Counted from the first letter of the stretch, positions 41,122-52,222 are shown. The stretch is 64,000 nt of DNA from Pseudeuparius sepicola (GCA_963920635.1 OY987302.1:24961278-25025277), one strand, 5' to 3'. The notes: generated by a model not told the origin, from the letters alone. A program made the numbers and translations.

Positions 41122-41400
41122 CGGGACATCAGAACCTGTACTATCTCACCAGGTTTGTAACCTTGAGATAGCTTCCCCGGTTCCGAACCGCCCTACCCTT
41201 AACTAAGAGCACTACCGGGACATCGGAACCTTACACTGTTGCACCGGGTACTTACAACCCTGCTTTAGCTTCCCGGTTCCGAACCGCCCTGCTCTGGAAA
41301 CGGGAGCACCGGGACATCAGAACCTGCACTATCTCACCGGGTACTTACAACCCTGACATAGTTTCCCGCAGGCCCGAACCGCCCTGCTACCAATGCGAAC
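41122..41400. repeat. 94-bp tandem repeat, 3 copies, inside the gypsy element
   Basis: Units start at 41122, 41216 and 41310 with CGGGACATC(A/G)GAACC, then a CACCGGGTACTTACAACCCTG-like block, TAG(C/T)TTCCCGG and CCGAACCGCCCT. The first two are exactly 94 bp and the third is about 91. They lie where integrase should be. Confidence 0.85.
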
Positions 41401-41595
41401 CGGGCTGGGGACACCACATCGCCGTTTCCACACCTTAACCTTACTTAGTTTACCTGGTCTACCTCTGTTGTTAAAACTGAATCCAAGGCTTGATGTTTTC
41501 CACCCCTGCTACGCTCAGGTGTGGAGTCTTTTGCCCTCGTCATTCCCGGGATGTCTCTGACCTCGTACCGGTCATTTCCCAAAATCCGAGATATC

Positions 41596-41870
41596 CTAAA
41601 TGGCCCCCGCCATTTCGGTAGCAGTTTTCGGCTGGAACCTGTCGCCTGTGGTAGATTTATGATATAAACAGTTTAGGCAATTGTTTACATATATTTTTTT
41701 TACGAACCGCCTCATACGTGGGAACCAATAAAAACGAGATACCGCCTCGTACGTCTTATCACAGGCGAAATGACCTATATCGTCGTGATTTAACTTCAAA
41801 ATCTGAAATCGCGCGTCTTCTGGAACCACCCAACGCGGCCCATACGCCGTTAGTTTATACACCTTTCCCC
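41596..41870 (-). pseudogene. Integrase zinc-binding domain (truncated)
   Basis: The minus strand contains ILKLNHDDIGHFACDKTYEA, VSRFYWFPRMRRFVKKIY and VNNCLNCLYHKS. The H.4.H and C.2.C pattern (NHDDIGH and CLNC) is the HHCC zinc finger at the start of retroviral-type integrases. No DDE core follows. A frameshift separates it from the RNase H frame that ends at 41874. Confidence 0.75.
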
Positions 41871-41873
41871 CTT

Positions 41874-43823
41874 TCAGTTCGTACTGTTGAATATATTTTT
41901 ATTGTTTTGGATATCTCCGGACATCAATATCCCTTTTATTTCCCTAATCTTTCGGTCACCCTCTCGAGCCGCTAAAAGCCAATCACCCTCTGTAATATTT
42001 ATGACGTTGACGAAAACGTCGGTCCCAGTGCCAGGAACATCGTTTTCAGGTACCGGGTTTCGACTTAAAGCGTCCGCATGTCGCGTGTATAGGCTATTTC
42101 TATGCTTTATTTGGTAGTCGTATTCGTATAATTCCATAACCCAACGCCCTATCCTAGGATTTATTTCAGCCTTCTTAAAAGTGCTTACAACAGCCGAACA
42201 GTCCGTAATTATAATAAATTTCCTACCAAATAAATATTGGCGGAACTTCTGGACCGACATAAACACCGCTAGCGCCTCTAATTCAAAAGAATGGTACTTT
42301 CGTTGGTCCCTTGTGGTTTGCTTACTGTAAAACGCCACGGGGTGCTCGTTTCTGTCCTTTACCTGCACTAACACCCCTCCGATGCCTATTTGGCTTGCGT
42401 CCGTATATAGACGCGTTTCTAAATTATTATCAAAAATTTGTAAAACCGGCTTTGTTGTCAACGCTACCTTTAGCCCCTCAAATGCATCTTGTTGTGATTT
42501 TTCCCACTTCCACTCACTGATTTTATGTAGTAATTCACTCAAGGGTTTAGATCTTTCTGCATAACGTGGTATGAATTTGCGGAAGTAACTGGTTAAGCCT
42601 AAATATTGTCTTACATGATGTATGTTTTGTGGAATTGGGAATTTCTCAACAGCGCATATCTTATCGTTCGTAGGGCGAATGCTAGAATTTGAAATTTCGT
42701 ACCCTAGAAATTCTATTTTTGTTTGCAAAAAGCTGCACTTTTTTAAATTGAAGGTAAGGCCATATTGTTGAAAGAGTTGTAAGACTTCTTCCAGTGTAGT
42801 TAAAACGTCCGTAATGCTTTGTCCCGGTATTAGGAGATCGTCTAAATAAACCAAAACTTTAGAAAATCGTAATTTTCCCAAAATTCTGTTTATTATTTTC
42901 TGAAATATTGAAGGCGCATTTGTGAGGCCGAAGGGCATTTTTAAGAACTCGTATAAGCCGTCCTGGGTAACAAAAGCGGTTTTAGATATCGAATCTTCCG
43001 ACATTCTTATCTGGTAATATCCGGAAGCCAAATCAAGGTTGCAAAAATAATTATATCCGGATAATCGATCAATTTGTTACTCGATTAGCGGAAGAGGATT
43101 TCTGTTCGGGACAGTGACTTTATTTAGCGCCCTATAGTCCACACATAGCCTCTTCTCGCCATTTTTCTTAGAAACCAACAAAACTTGACTCGCGTATGGT
43201 GAATCTGACTCTCGGATAATACCATGTTTTAACAGCTCCTCTACGATGTTTCTAATTAACTCCCGCTCTTTTTCGGGATATCTTCGGGGCCTATGCGTAA
43301 CCGGAGTGGTTGTTGTTAACTCTATCCGCATTTCCTCCGTACATGTCCCCACATCGAAACTGTTTCCCGCAAAAGATCGTTTGTACCTATTTAAGAGACT
43401 TAGCAGAGAGTTCACCGCGCCTATGTCGTCAACCCCGATGTTAACATTGGCTTTGTTCAATAACAACCCAACCGGACGTACACTAAATTGTAACGCTGAC
43501 CCTATTTTAAAATATGTGATGTCTTCTAGATCCGTAAAGTTTTGACCTATGAGTACGTCGACGTTCATAATCTGTTTTGTTATAACATATAAGGAAATTG
43601 GTTTTGTTATGGCGTCAATTGTCACTGTCGCAGTTACACTATACGAGATTTTTAAATCTGAATCGGATGCTGTCGTAATGGCGACGGGATCTTTCAGTTT
43701 TTGAAGTTGTAAATTTAAAGGTGAGATGATAGCGATATTTATAAGCGAACACTCGCTCCCGAAATCGATAAAACATTTGATTGGGGTGGTTTCTAGTAAA
43801 ATGGTTTTAAAATATTTCTGCAT
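41874..43823 (-). pseudogene. Gypsy pol: protease, reverse transcriptase, RNase H
   Basis: One frame, read from 43823 to 41874, is interrupted by a single TAA at 43077-43079. The aspartic protease has CFIDFGSECSLI (active-site Asp with FGS in place of the usual TG) and the DVLIGQNF partner motif. RT motifs are LLVSKKNGEKRLCVDYRALN, LDLASGYYQIRM, MPFGLTNAPSIFQ and the catalytic VYLDDLL. RNase H shows LYTDASQIGIGGVLVQ, FELEALAVF and RHADALSR. The stop lies in the linker after PLPLIE, where relatives usually have an acidic residue, so readthrough is unlikely and the copy is damaged by one mutation here. Apart from this the frame is well preserved, in keeping with the young LTRs. Confidence 0.85.
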
Positions 43824-43859
43824 GGAACTATTAAAACATCCGATTGAGCGAGGGACGGG

Positions 43860-44808
43860 TCATAAATTATTACGGTAGGGCACAATTTCTTTGCCTGTGG
43901 TGAACGACGCTTTGGGACATTGACTTCTAACGTGACCTATTTGTTGACAGCGGTAACATTTTTTTGCACTACTTGGTACCACCTGTTGGCTTTTATTACG
44001 GGTTGCGCTCGAAGTTGCACCCTCGGTATTGGTAATGGCTCGCGGTGCATTTGGGCTGGTTGTTGAAAGGCGGCGGTAGCTATTATTGGGAGTGTCAAAA
44101 ATTTTAAGATAGCGCGCTAGCTTAGCCGGATTTGTGATTTCCGCGGTTTCTACAGAAAATCTCATTTGTTCGTCTGTTATGCCGCCCATTATTAATTTGA
44201 CCTTGTCTCCGTCGCTGAGGAGGATCTTCATTTTATTTATTAGCGACAGTTTTTGAAACGCGTACTCATATAGAGACTCATTTGGTTTTGGAAAGCAATT
44301 TAACATGTTAGACATGTCTGAGTGTAAATCTCGCCTAGGTATGAACTGTTCCAGCAACAGCTGTTTCCACTGCGAACTCGTCTACTGACCCGAGCCACTC
44401 TTTTATATCGTTATTAAGCGGATTAAATTCGCTTATAATATTTTTATCAATCATACCTGCTGCACCAGATGGCCTATTATTTGCAATTCGGTTAATTCCC
44501 TCAAGCAAAGCCTGGCTTAGCGAATGAATCTCACTACCTTCCTGCCTTTGAGAGGACGCCGCCAACGGGGATGTAAAACTCCTTTCCGGCGTCTCATCCC
44601 TGTGTCGCCGCACCGGCCGCTCCCTCTCTCGTTCTCCATTGAATCCGTCATCCTGTCTAATCGGCGAACGACTACGGGCACTAGGGACATCTACAGAGCG
44701 TCCACTCCTATCCCTGGATCTCTGTTGGCGATTCATTTTCCCGTACCCGCGACGCGAGACCCGATTCACTATTTTTTCGTACGACGCGGCGCGGGGTTGC
44801 GATCCCAC
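43860..44808 (-). pseudogene. Gypsy gag, two overlapping frames
   Basis: The N-terminal part (44808-44335) is Arg-rich (MNRQQRSRDRSGRS, SPIRQDDGFNGERERERPVR) and ends with FNPLNNDIKEWLGSVDEFA. The second part (about 44357-43860) has FIPRRDLHSDMSNMLNCFPK, a matrix/capsid-like region, then a CCHC zinc knuckle, CYRCQQIGHVRSQC. The two frames overlap by about 23 bases in different phases near 44340. The central capsid segment that normally follows the W.....E motif is absent, which points to an internal deletion that also shifted the frame. Confidence 0.7.
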
Positions 44809-44814
44809 TTCTGA
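44793..44814 (-). other. Primer-binding site, tRNA-Leu-like
   Basis: Directly inside the 5' LTR the minus strand reads TCAGAAGTGGGATCGCAACC, the complement of a tRNA 3' part (GGTTGCGATCCCACTTCTGA). It lacks the TGGTG that would pair with the extreme tRNA end, so priming would start about five bases in. Such shifted tRNA-Leu sites are, from memory, known in mdg3-like elements. Confidence 0.5.
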
Positions 44815-45066
44815 TGTTGTCAGACGTAATAAAACGCGACCGGTGAAATATAAACATATAATGCTAAATGATTAAAACAGCGAAAAATACACAAGTGAAA
44901 CAGAAAGCGACCAGCGAGAGAATGTGTCGCTCCTCCGGGTTCACCGGGGCCAAGCCCTTGGCCCTCCACTTGAACCCATCTGGAGTCCATCAAGTTCTCG
45001 GCCTAGGTGGTCCTCCTCAGACACCCCTGGCGCCTGGCATCGATATTTTGTGCAATATCGACAACA
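44815..45066 (-). repeat. 5' LTR of the gypsy element in the left arm
   Basis: 252 bp with the same sequence as 40433-40684, followed on the right by TATG (45067-45070). As the coding strand is minus, this is the promoter-bearing copy. Confidence 0.9.
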
Positions 45067-45070
45067 TATG

Positions 45071-46380
45071 TCATTTTTAAAGTGACAGGTCACTATCATA
45101 GCCACGAATTTCTGGGCCACTTGCCCGCCGCCTTTCGAGCGTGATTAGACCTGCGTGGGACTTGTTCCGACACGAAATTCGTCGTCGCCGACACGTGTGA
45201 CCCCCAATCGACCCCTAGATCCCGAGAGAGTTCTAACTCAGGTCCCCAAAATTTTTTACTCGCAGCCATCTGGCCCCTAGACTTATCCTATCATGTTTTA
45301 AAATTCCAAAGAAATCTGACGCGTTTCTGGACCACGCCGAGTGACGGCCTTACACAGTTCCCGGTCGCATTTGCAATCCGCAGTTTGAAGGGGAAACATC
45401 TCGCCACGCGGAGCGCATGGCATCCATCGTCCCAACATAGAATTTCTAGGAAATCTCCCCCCATGGAAAAGTTGCGATGAGAACGCGTGATTAGTCGTTG
45501 AATTTCTTAATTTCTCCTCGCTTCCTAGAACGGTGGGACGTCACCAGTGTCCCTGACATACAAATTGAAACCCTTGTAAATCATAATTCCCCTAAGATTC
45601 TAAAACCCCGATGTGAGGCCGTGCGGTACCAAGTCGAAAGAGATGATAAGTAAAAAAGCCATGATGCAATAAATACAACAGTAGTAATAACGCACGTGTA
45701 GAAAAAACATCCGAGCGTCGCCTTAAGCCTTAAGCCGTAAGCTATTCCATAGTACAATGGGTGTACACATTTCAATAGAAATACTAAAATATCTCCAAAA
45801 AATCTGAGAAAATCCTCAACGCAAACGATTTTGATAAAAAAAAAACAGACAACGTAGTTTATTTAAGGTACACTGTACACTAGCTCAACGGCTAACAAAA
45901 ATCTAAGAAATTTCTTTGTATTAGTGCATATAAAATTTTGCCTTAAGGTAAAATCAGACGCAAAAAAAATGTCAACCTACTTTGCCCTGAAAATCGAAAA
46001 ATAAGTATTGAAATATTTTAGACACACTTTGAAAATAGTATGGTATAAGTCATGAAATTTTGATAATATGAAATAAAAAAGCTTGTAAAAATATGAATGA
46101 ACACACCGGGTGAGATTTCGATTCTGCAGTTTATTAAAACGCACACGGCTTTAACTGCTACCAAAAAAATTTGAGAAATATCTATGTATATTAGCCAGGT
46201 GTCTCAAAAATTCGACTTTGCCTTGGAAAATCGAACATTTATTAACTGTATACTAACTCATGGATGATAAAAAATCTAAGATGTTTCTGTGTATTATACT
46301 GGTGCAAAAATTCGTTTTCGGGTAACTAAATGAAAACAAAAACTTTTCAAATGTTGGCAAGTGGTGGGGGGTGGGGGAAG
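45071..46380. other. Outer part of the left arm
   Basis: It mirrors about 60290-61552 of the right arm. A 64-codon frame at 45581-45775 (minus) with a hydrophobic helix (TCVITTVVFIASWLFYLSSL) has a counterpart at 60837-61046 (plus). The upstream halves of the two frames differ by indels, so coding is doubtful. The outer 500 bp have no conserved frame. Confidence 0.5.
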
Positions 46381-46389
46381 GTTAGCGAC

Positions 46390-46398
46390 TATAAGAAG
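46390..46398 (+). promoter_or_regulatory. Possible TATA element, left arm
   Basis: TATAAGAAG lies about 60 bases upstream of the ATG at 46455. The mirrored sequence is at 60271-60279 in the right arm. Position fits a core promoter for the polymerase-like fragment, but nothing else supports it. Confidence 0.3.
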
Positions 46399-46454
46399 GG
46401 TCACGCTAACTGCTCTTGACACAGTTTGGAAGTCAAACTCGAATAATAAAGAAA

Positions 46455-47173
46455 ATGGAGTCGGTTAACAACAGAGTTGATCAACTACGATCCCTAATAT
46501 TTTATTCACAATTAAAACCTGAGGAGGTACAAATGGGATTTCGTGAATGTGTGAAAATTATGAAAATTGTAAACACGCTAATAAACAAATCCAAAATAAC
46601 TTCTGAAAAACAACATCTAACTACTGTCCTAGCTCAAGTTTGCAGTTTCAAACGAATGTTTAAGGCCCTACAAGTTGTGGGAAGTGGATCTAGAAAGGAA
46701 ACTGCATACCAGCGTGTCAAGTAGGTCGATATACAATCTGCATTTAAGGGTAGGATTCGTACTGGATTAATTGTCAATTTGAAGCACAAGATAGACGTCA
46801 AAGCATTTTTTTTAAAGATTGTTCAGTCCTTTTCAGTAGGAGAATAAAAAATAGCATAAAAAGAAATGAGATGATCAAGGTCAATACAATGTTCTGTGGA
46901 TTGTTTGAACGTGGTACAAAAGAGATGATCGTCGAATAGCTTAAATATTTCAACACTAAAAATGAGATTATTTCTCATCATATGAACATGGTACAGTGGT
47001 TTCGGGATAACGTGAAGGATCCTATATGTAACGATCTGGATGAATTTCAGTATAGAGACTCTGGCTGGACTCTGAAGGCTATTATAAATTTACAAATAAA
47101 CATTAACAAGTTAGAGTTTTTTAAAGGACAACACACAAAAATTTCTATTGAAAGCGCTTCGGAAGATTACTAA
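46455..47173 (+). pseudogene. Polymerase-associated protein fragment, left arm
   Basis: The frame from ATG 46455 reads ESVNNRVDQLRSLIFYSQLK, a helical region, then VCSFKRMFKALQVVGSGSRK. A TAG interrupts before VDIQSAFKGRIRTGLIVNLK. After a T-run frameshift it continues with FSRRIKNSIKRNEMIKVNTM, a TAG, YFNTKNEIISHHMNMVQWFR, then DSGWTLKAIINLQININKLE and stops after SASEDY. It parallels the pseudogene at 17679-18850 (GSG/GTG...KW.DI.S.F..RIRTG.I.NLKH, YFNT.N.II, INLQ.NINK). It ends just before the cysteine-containing part of that family, so it seems to have been captured as a fragment. The TAG after IVE is shared with the right arm. Confidence 0.65.
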
Positions 47174-47304
47174 TGATATGAATTCACATATTTTAGAATA
47201 TGTAGGATTGTATTACTTATAGTTAAATCATTGTACCTATCGTGTTTAAATATATCTTGAATGCTACAACATTGTTTTATTCTTAATTCGAAAACACTTA
47301 GGTT

Positions 47305-47502
47305 TCAGACCTGTCTCAAATATAGTGGGCTTATTTCGTTTTCATTAGTGGAAATTTTTAAGCAAAAGCCAAAGAACCGCATATTTTGAAAACTGGGTAT
47401 GAGAATATTTGTTGACAAAAGTTGATGATGAGGAATGCAATTTGAAAATGCTTGTGTAGCGAATAACAGAATCGTTGTTCTTGACGGCCCTCCAGTCGAC
47501 AC
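47305..47502 (-). CDS. Small ORF conserved between arms (left copy)
   Basis: A 65-codon frame, MSTGGPSRTTILLFATQAFS through NEISPLYLRQV, is matched in the right arm at 59175-59372 with only two or so changes. Frame preservation across two diverged arms hints at coding, but the arms are similar overall here, so this is weak evidence. No domain was recognised. Confidence 0.25.
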   Translation of the reverse strand: MSTGGPSRTTILLFATQAFSNCIPHHQLLSTNILIPSFQNMRFFGFCLKISTNENEISPLYLRQV

Positions 47503-47848
47503 GGGGCAATTGTGTACGAGGAGAGAGAATAAGTTAGAAAATATACTTACTGATTTATATATTTTTCTAGGATTAGGGATAGAACAAAAAAAACAAAATA
47601 GTAAAAAAATATATAATTATGTTAAAAATGTAAAAAGTCACAAAACATAATATACCTATAAGAAATATGTAGTTAATTTAAAACGAAACTTAAAATACAA
47701 AACATAGTAATAAAACGTAATTATGTTTAAAAAAAGCATAAAATAGAACAATAAACTTATACAAAACGACAGAAGATAAAAAAAAAGCTTAAAAAAACAG
47801 GAACAAAGAGAGAAGTGAAGGTAAAAAGATTAAATTTTTAGAAAAATT

Positions 47849-48272
47849 CTATAAATTAAATCTCTTTAATAATCTGGCACTGAGTACCAAATCTTTTTTT
47901 AATTTATCAATTTCTCTAGCACTCTTTTTTTCCTGGTTTTTTAAACGTACCATTTCACGTTTCCTCTCAGTTTGCCTATTCTCTGCAGCTTGTAGCTTCC
48001 TTTTCGTGGCCTCATGTTTGCGCCTCAGTTCTACCGTCACCCCTTTGACGAATGATCACATATCACCATTGCCACCAGTAAGTTCCTCAAATTCATCCTC
48101 GCTATTTGTTTCCTGAGTTGGTGGCAAACTGATTACGCTGAAGGCGTCATCGTCTTGAAATTTCATTTTTTTGTGGCCGCACCCATACCATAGCGGTAGG
48201 GTGAGTCACATGACGACACCGGGGCCCCAACAAATCGTCTTGACTTGACGGCAGGGATGGACAGGCAGTTCA
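47849..48272 (-). pseudogene. Exon 5 and coiled-coil tail of the duplicated-exon gene, left arm
   Basis: After a TTTTTTCAG acceptor at 48273-48281, exon 5 reads in minus. In the left arm its first in-phase codon is TGA (TCA in the right arm). The body has SSQYDLLGPPVSSCDS-like codons (better preserved on the right) and an acidic SEDEFEEL stretch. A basic coiled coil follows: ELRRKHEATKRKLQAAENRQ, then KSAREIDKLKKDLVLSARLL. An A run before ATGAAATTTC sets the frame and appears one base short. Both arms are therefore broken in exon 5. Confidence 0.5.
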
Positions 48273-48356
48273 CTGAAAAAAATTTTTGTAGGTATTTATA
48301 ATATTTCCATCTTTCATAGGAACTTTTTAACACATCCTGTTTGATAAAACACTTAC

Positions 48357-49099
48357 TGGTATTATTATTTGCTGATGGATGATTGGTTTCCGGCAAGACG
48401 CAACTCGGGGATCACTAGTTGAGGGTTGATCTGTGGTAATCGGCGGCAAGACCGACGAATCCTCCTGACTAAGTGATGCAAGGGGTGGGCACGTTGTAGA
48501 CTGAAAAAAAAATTCTCCTTTAAAATGTTTTCAACGGACTTTTTTTTAACACATTTTGAAAATAGTACTTACTGTTTTTTTGAGAGACAGGCTCGGCCTG
48601 TTGTTCATGACGGATGGAAAAGCGTGAACAGGTTTCTGGCAGGGCGCAGGCTGTCCACTAGTTGACGGCTGAGACTCGGATTGAGACTGCGACAGGTGCG
48701 TCAAATCCTGACTCAGTGACGGCATGTCAGGGCATGTCTGAGAAAAAAAAACACTAGCGTGGTTAAAAATGTTTCCAACAATCAATGGATTTAGCACATT
48801 AGTTTTGTTAAAAGAAGAGTACTTACTGTTTTTTTTTTTTTTGAGAGAAAGGCTCGGTCTGTTGTTCATGACGGACGGAAAAGCGTGAACAGGTTTTTGG
48901 CAGGGCGCAGGCTGTCCACTAGTTGAAGGTTGGGATTCTAGACCCAACAAATCCTCAGGATAAAGCGACCGTATGTCTGAAGGTGAACAGGCGGTGGACT
49001 GAAAATTCGCGACTTTTAACGTTTTTCAACGGACTTTTAGCACATTTTGAAAACAGTACTTACTGGCTTCTTAAGGGACACCGACGGCCTGTTGTTCAT
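48357..49099 (-). pseudogene. Exons 1-4 of the duplicated-exon gene, left arm
   Basis: Minus-strand model: exon 1 49064-49099 (MNNRPSVSLKKP), exon 2 48837-48998, exon 3 48573-48737 (165 bases), exon 4 48357-48500 (144 bases). Each intron starts GTAAGT and ends TTTCAG or CTCAG, and every junction is phase 0. Exons 2 and 3 are clearly duplicates: both carry QPSTSGQPAPCQKPVHAFPS and then VMNNRPSLSLKK, which also echoes exon 1. Exon 4 keeps only the QPSTS and CRKP traces of the same unit. Exon 2 ends in a run of 14 A instead of 7, which breaks the phase. The protein is rich in Ser, Pro and Gln and looks disordered. I do not recognise it. A matching gene is in the right arm at 56588. Confidence 0.65.
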
Positions 49100-49833
49100 G
49101 GCTGGAGAACCGCTGGTAGGTGGCTGTAGCGCGAAAGTAGATGGTCGGTAAAAAACTACTCATACACGATCGCGAAAGTAGATGACAAACTAACTAGAAT
49201 CATCTAATGCGATGCACTAAACGCAGAGTCAGCAAAAAAAAATGCTGCGTCGGCAAAAAATGTAGAAAAGGTTCTAAAAGTAACATCTTCACCAAAGCAA
49301 AAAAGTTGAATTTTGATTAGGAACAGGTAACAGAAGTGGTAGTCCATCGGCGCTAAATCCCAATTTACATGTTTCAAAACAATCGTTCAAGCACGTGAAT
49401 TTACATGCCAGCTGTTTCCGCGACAATGCCTCACTACTTAGACGGCCTCGTAACCAACGTAGTAAAAAATAGTACGAAAGTGCAAGCTATGCATTCTCGG
49501 CCAGACGCCCCGGCTCCTATACCAGCACGCTTCCGTTCGACCGAGTTCCCGGCGTTTTGTCCACTCAGCAGTTAGAACAAAGACCCACAGATTTCCGTCG
49601 AAAGGCCCAAATATTTCCTAAACGAAAAATCTGAGAAAATCGGCATATAGCGCAAACGATTTAGGTACCCCCTTGGGGGGGTTCCGAAGTTACCAGGGGG
49701 GGGGGGGGCTCGGGGCGAAAGCGTCAAGTTTTCGTGCATGCGCAGTAGCACAGAATCGATACATTTGAAAATTCCAAAAATTTTCAAAAATTTGTTTTCA
49801 AAAAAATGAATTTTTAAAAGGTCCTAAGTCGAT

Positions 49834-50345
49834 TGCAGGGTGAAATTTTGAAAAAAAAGTGACAGAAAGGCCTCAAATAAGCCACTAACTTTGACAAGAC
49901 ATAACGTAGAAGACCCTGTTGCAAGTGTAAATATACAGAAAACGGACACTGACCAAAAAAAAATTGTTAGAAAAAAATTCAAATAATATAGGAAATGCCT
50001 CTGATCGAATAAGATCCAATAAAAAAATCCAATACGAGTAAATAAAAATTTCCAGTCGCCCTAACCTCTAGGCAAATCGTTGCTGACGTCAAACATCGCG
50101 CCTGGATTCTAACCTAAGACCATCACCGACCGTCGACGCGTCTCTACCAAATATCTCCATTTTGGTCACGAGGTCAAAGAAATCCGCTCCACATAATTTC
50201 CAGGAAATATTTCGTTATAATTTAAAAAAAATCAAACGGATTTTTGTCCTTTTGCAGCCGATACATAGCGATGACACCGGTAAATCAACCCGTTTTGTTG
50301 ACAAAAAAATATAGCGGACGCCCGCAAGCCTCCTGACCTACACCA
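49834..50345. repeat. ~510-bp direct repeat within the left arm, copy 1
   Basis: It starts TGCAGGGTGAAATTTTG and includes AAATAAGCCACTAACTTTGAC, a TCTGATCGAATAAGATCC block, a tRNA-like CTAAGACCATCACCGACCG and ACACCGGTAAATCAACCCG. It recurs in the same orientation at 51706-52222. The right arm has the mirrored pair, the outer one with an internal deletion. Confidence 0.75.
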
Positions 50346-50566
50346 ACGATCTGACCCTGCGCAGATCTGACGTCATGGCGCCAAAAAAATCGCACCAGGA
50401 TTCGAACCTAAGACCATCGTAAATCGACGCTCAGCCCAAACATCGACGTAATTGAAAATATAAGGTAGAATCTCGAAGAACAAGCCTTGGTAAGAGGGTG
50501 GGACCGGTGCCGAAGATGACCAAGGGGTTCACCTCGACAAAAATTGTACCTGGATTCGAACCATCG
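50103..50566 (-). repeat. tRNA T-arm-like motifs, left arm
   Basis: On the minus strand GATGGTCTTAGGTTCGAATCC, or a near match, occurs at 50103-50125 (mutated), 50397-50418 and 50551-50566 (short), and again at 51976-52000. GGTTCGAATCC is a textbook pol III B box. An A-box-like TGGTAGAGACGCG lies about 30 bases upstream of the first and last. No cloverleaf folds fully. Confidence 0.5.
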
Positions 50567-51115
50567 TAATTCACAGATGACGCAGGATATTCACCCATAT
50601 AATGAAAATTCAAAAGGTAAGTACTGATGGTACACACTTAGAGAAGTGGGTAAATTTAATTGTTTTTCACAAAAATTATCCGTGAAACGTTTCCACAGTA
50701 GGTGACTACATATAAGCGGGTGAGATTGCGAAAAAAAACTGTTGAAAAACGCTATCCAGGCCCGCTACCTGTAGGAATATTTCGATAACAGTTTCGCCAT
50801 CTATATTATGGTCGTTGCTGCCAGTCCGCTACCTTCAAGCCGGTGTGGACAAAAATGGCCGCGATTCCACCCTACTAAATCATCTACCCACCTCGACGAT
50901 TAGGTATTCTGCCGGTAGACCAACGCCCAGAACATATTTTTTTATTCCGAGTTATTTTTGCGTTTATAATATGCAACAAAGTTTTGTTATGACTTGTCTC
51001 GTACATTTTAAAAATAGTTTAGAGGCAAACAAATAATAATCTTATCTAAACATTTTCGAAAAACCTAATGCAAATACAAACACAAGTTTGGTGGAAAAGA
51101 ACCGGATGAGTACCC

Positions 51116-51123
51116 CTTTTATA
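51116..51123 (-). promoter_or_regulatory. TATA box, left arm (outward)
   Basis: TATAAAAG on the minus strand, followed by GGGTACTCATCC, with an ATTGG (inverted CCAAT) about 20 bases upstream. It is the exact mirror of 54838-54845. It would fire outward toward the duplicated-exon gene about 2 kb away. Confidence 0.45.
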
Positions 51124-51705
51124 GTCACACCATGTCAACCAATCAGCAAAAGCTTATTTTCTAGAAGGGAAAATGCCCCCCAATAAATAAAGAGCTAGCA
51201 AAAAAAAGTGTCGCGTAACCAAAAAAATTCAGAAAAGGCCCTATAAGTGACATCTTCACCAAAGCAAAAAACTCGATTTTGTATAAGAAAAAGCGAGGAA
51301 AAAGTCATACAAGTGGTACTCCAGCGCTACAAAAATTGAATTTGCATGTTTTATATAATAACGTTGAAATAGTTGTAAACACACGAGGTTAGATTCTCGG
51401 CAGACATATCGCCTAGCCGGTGAGTGCTCATCTGTTTCATTGACATTGCAAAATTGCAGATAGAATAATAAACGAAAAATTTGAGAAAATTAGCATGTAA
51501 CGCAAACGATTTAGGCAGGAATCTTCAACTAGACACGTGGAAATCCGAGGTAGACTCCTTGGTAGCATGAAATGTGATACATTATGGTAAATAAGAAACC
51601 ACGGGGAACCGTATATGATGCGATGTACAACGTAAACAATTAGTAGGTCAGGGGCTCGGATTTTCTGCTGATGCAGGTATTTCGTGATTTCCAAATATAT
51701 TCCAT

Positions 51706-52222
51706 TGCAGGGTGAAATTTTGAGAAAAAAGTAACAGAAAGGCCTCAAATAAGCCACTAACTTTGACAAGACATAACGTAGAAGACTCTGTTGCAAGTGG
51801 AAATATACAGAAAACGGACACTGACCAAAAAAAATTGTTAGAAAAAAATTCAGATAATATAGGAAATGCCTCTGATCGAATAAGATCCAATAAAAAAAAA
51901 TCCAATACGAGTAAATACAAATTTCCAGTCGCCTTAACCTCTAGGCAAATCGTTGCTGACGTCAAACATAGCGTCAGGATTCGAACCTAAGACCATCACC
52001 GACCGTCGACGCGTCTCTACCAAATATCTCCATTTTGGTCACGAGGTCACAGAAATCCGCTCCACATAATTTCCAGGAAATATTTCGTTATAATTTTAAA
52101 AAAATTCAAACAGATTTTTGTCCTTTTACAGCCGATACATTGCGATGACACCGGTGAATTGACCCGTTTTGTTGACAAAAAAATATAGCAGACGCCCGCA
52201 AGCCACCTGACCTACGCCGACA
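51706..52222. repeat. ~510-bp direct repeat within the left arm, copy 2
   Basis: Same blocks as 49834-50345 with a few substitutions and single-base indels. It adjoins the inner end of the arm. Confidence 0.75.

Larger units (their letters stand above)
40433..45066 (-). mobile_element. Young, internally deleted Ty3/gypsy LTR retrotransposon
   Basis: A 4634-bp element with identical-looking 252-bp LTRs and a 4-bp target duplication TATG (40429-40432 and 45067-45070). It lies in the left arm of the giant element. The right arm (near 61550) has the undisturbed site, CTCAAAGTATGTCATTT in complement, which proves the boundaries. The minus strand carries gag, a protease-RT-RNase H frame and only the zinc-binding start of integrase. 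The integrase core is replaced by 94-bp tandem repeats and other non-coding sequence. It cannot be autonomous, yet the LTRs say it inserted recently, so it was probably moved in trans by an intact relative. Confidence 0.9.

Noticed and set aside
40433..45066. The gypsy element being part of the giant element's own gene set
   Set aside because: It has its own TSD (TATG) and the right arm shows the empty site, so it is a later insertion.
45581..45775. Small membrane protein in the arms
   Set aside because: The hydrophobic part is shared by both arms, but the first half is out of register by indels and there is no consistent start codon. I mention it only as a possibility.
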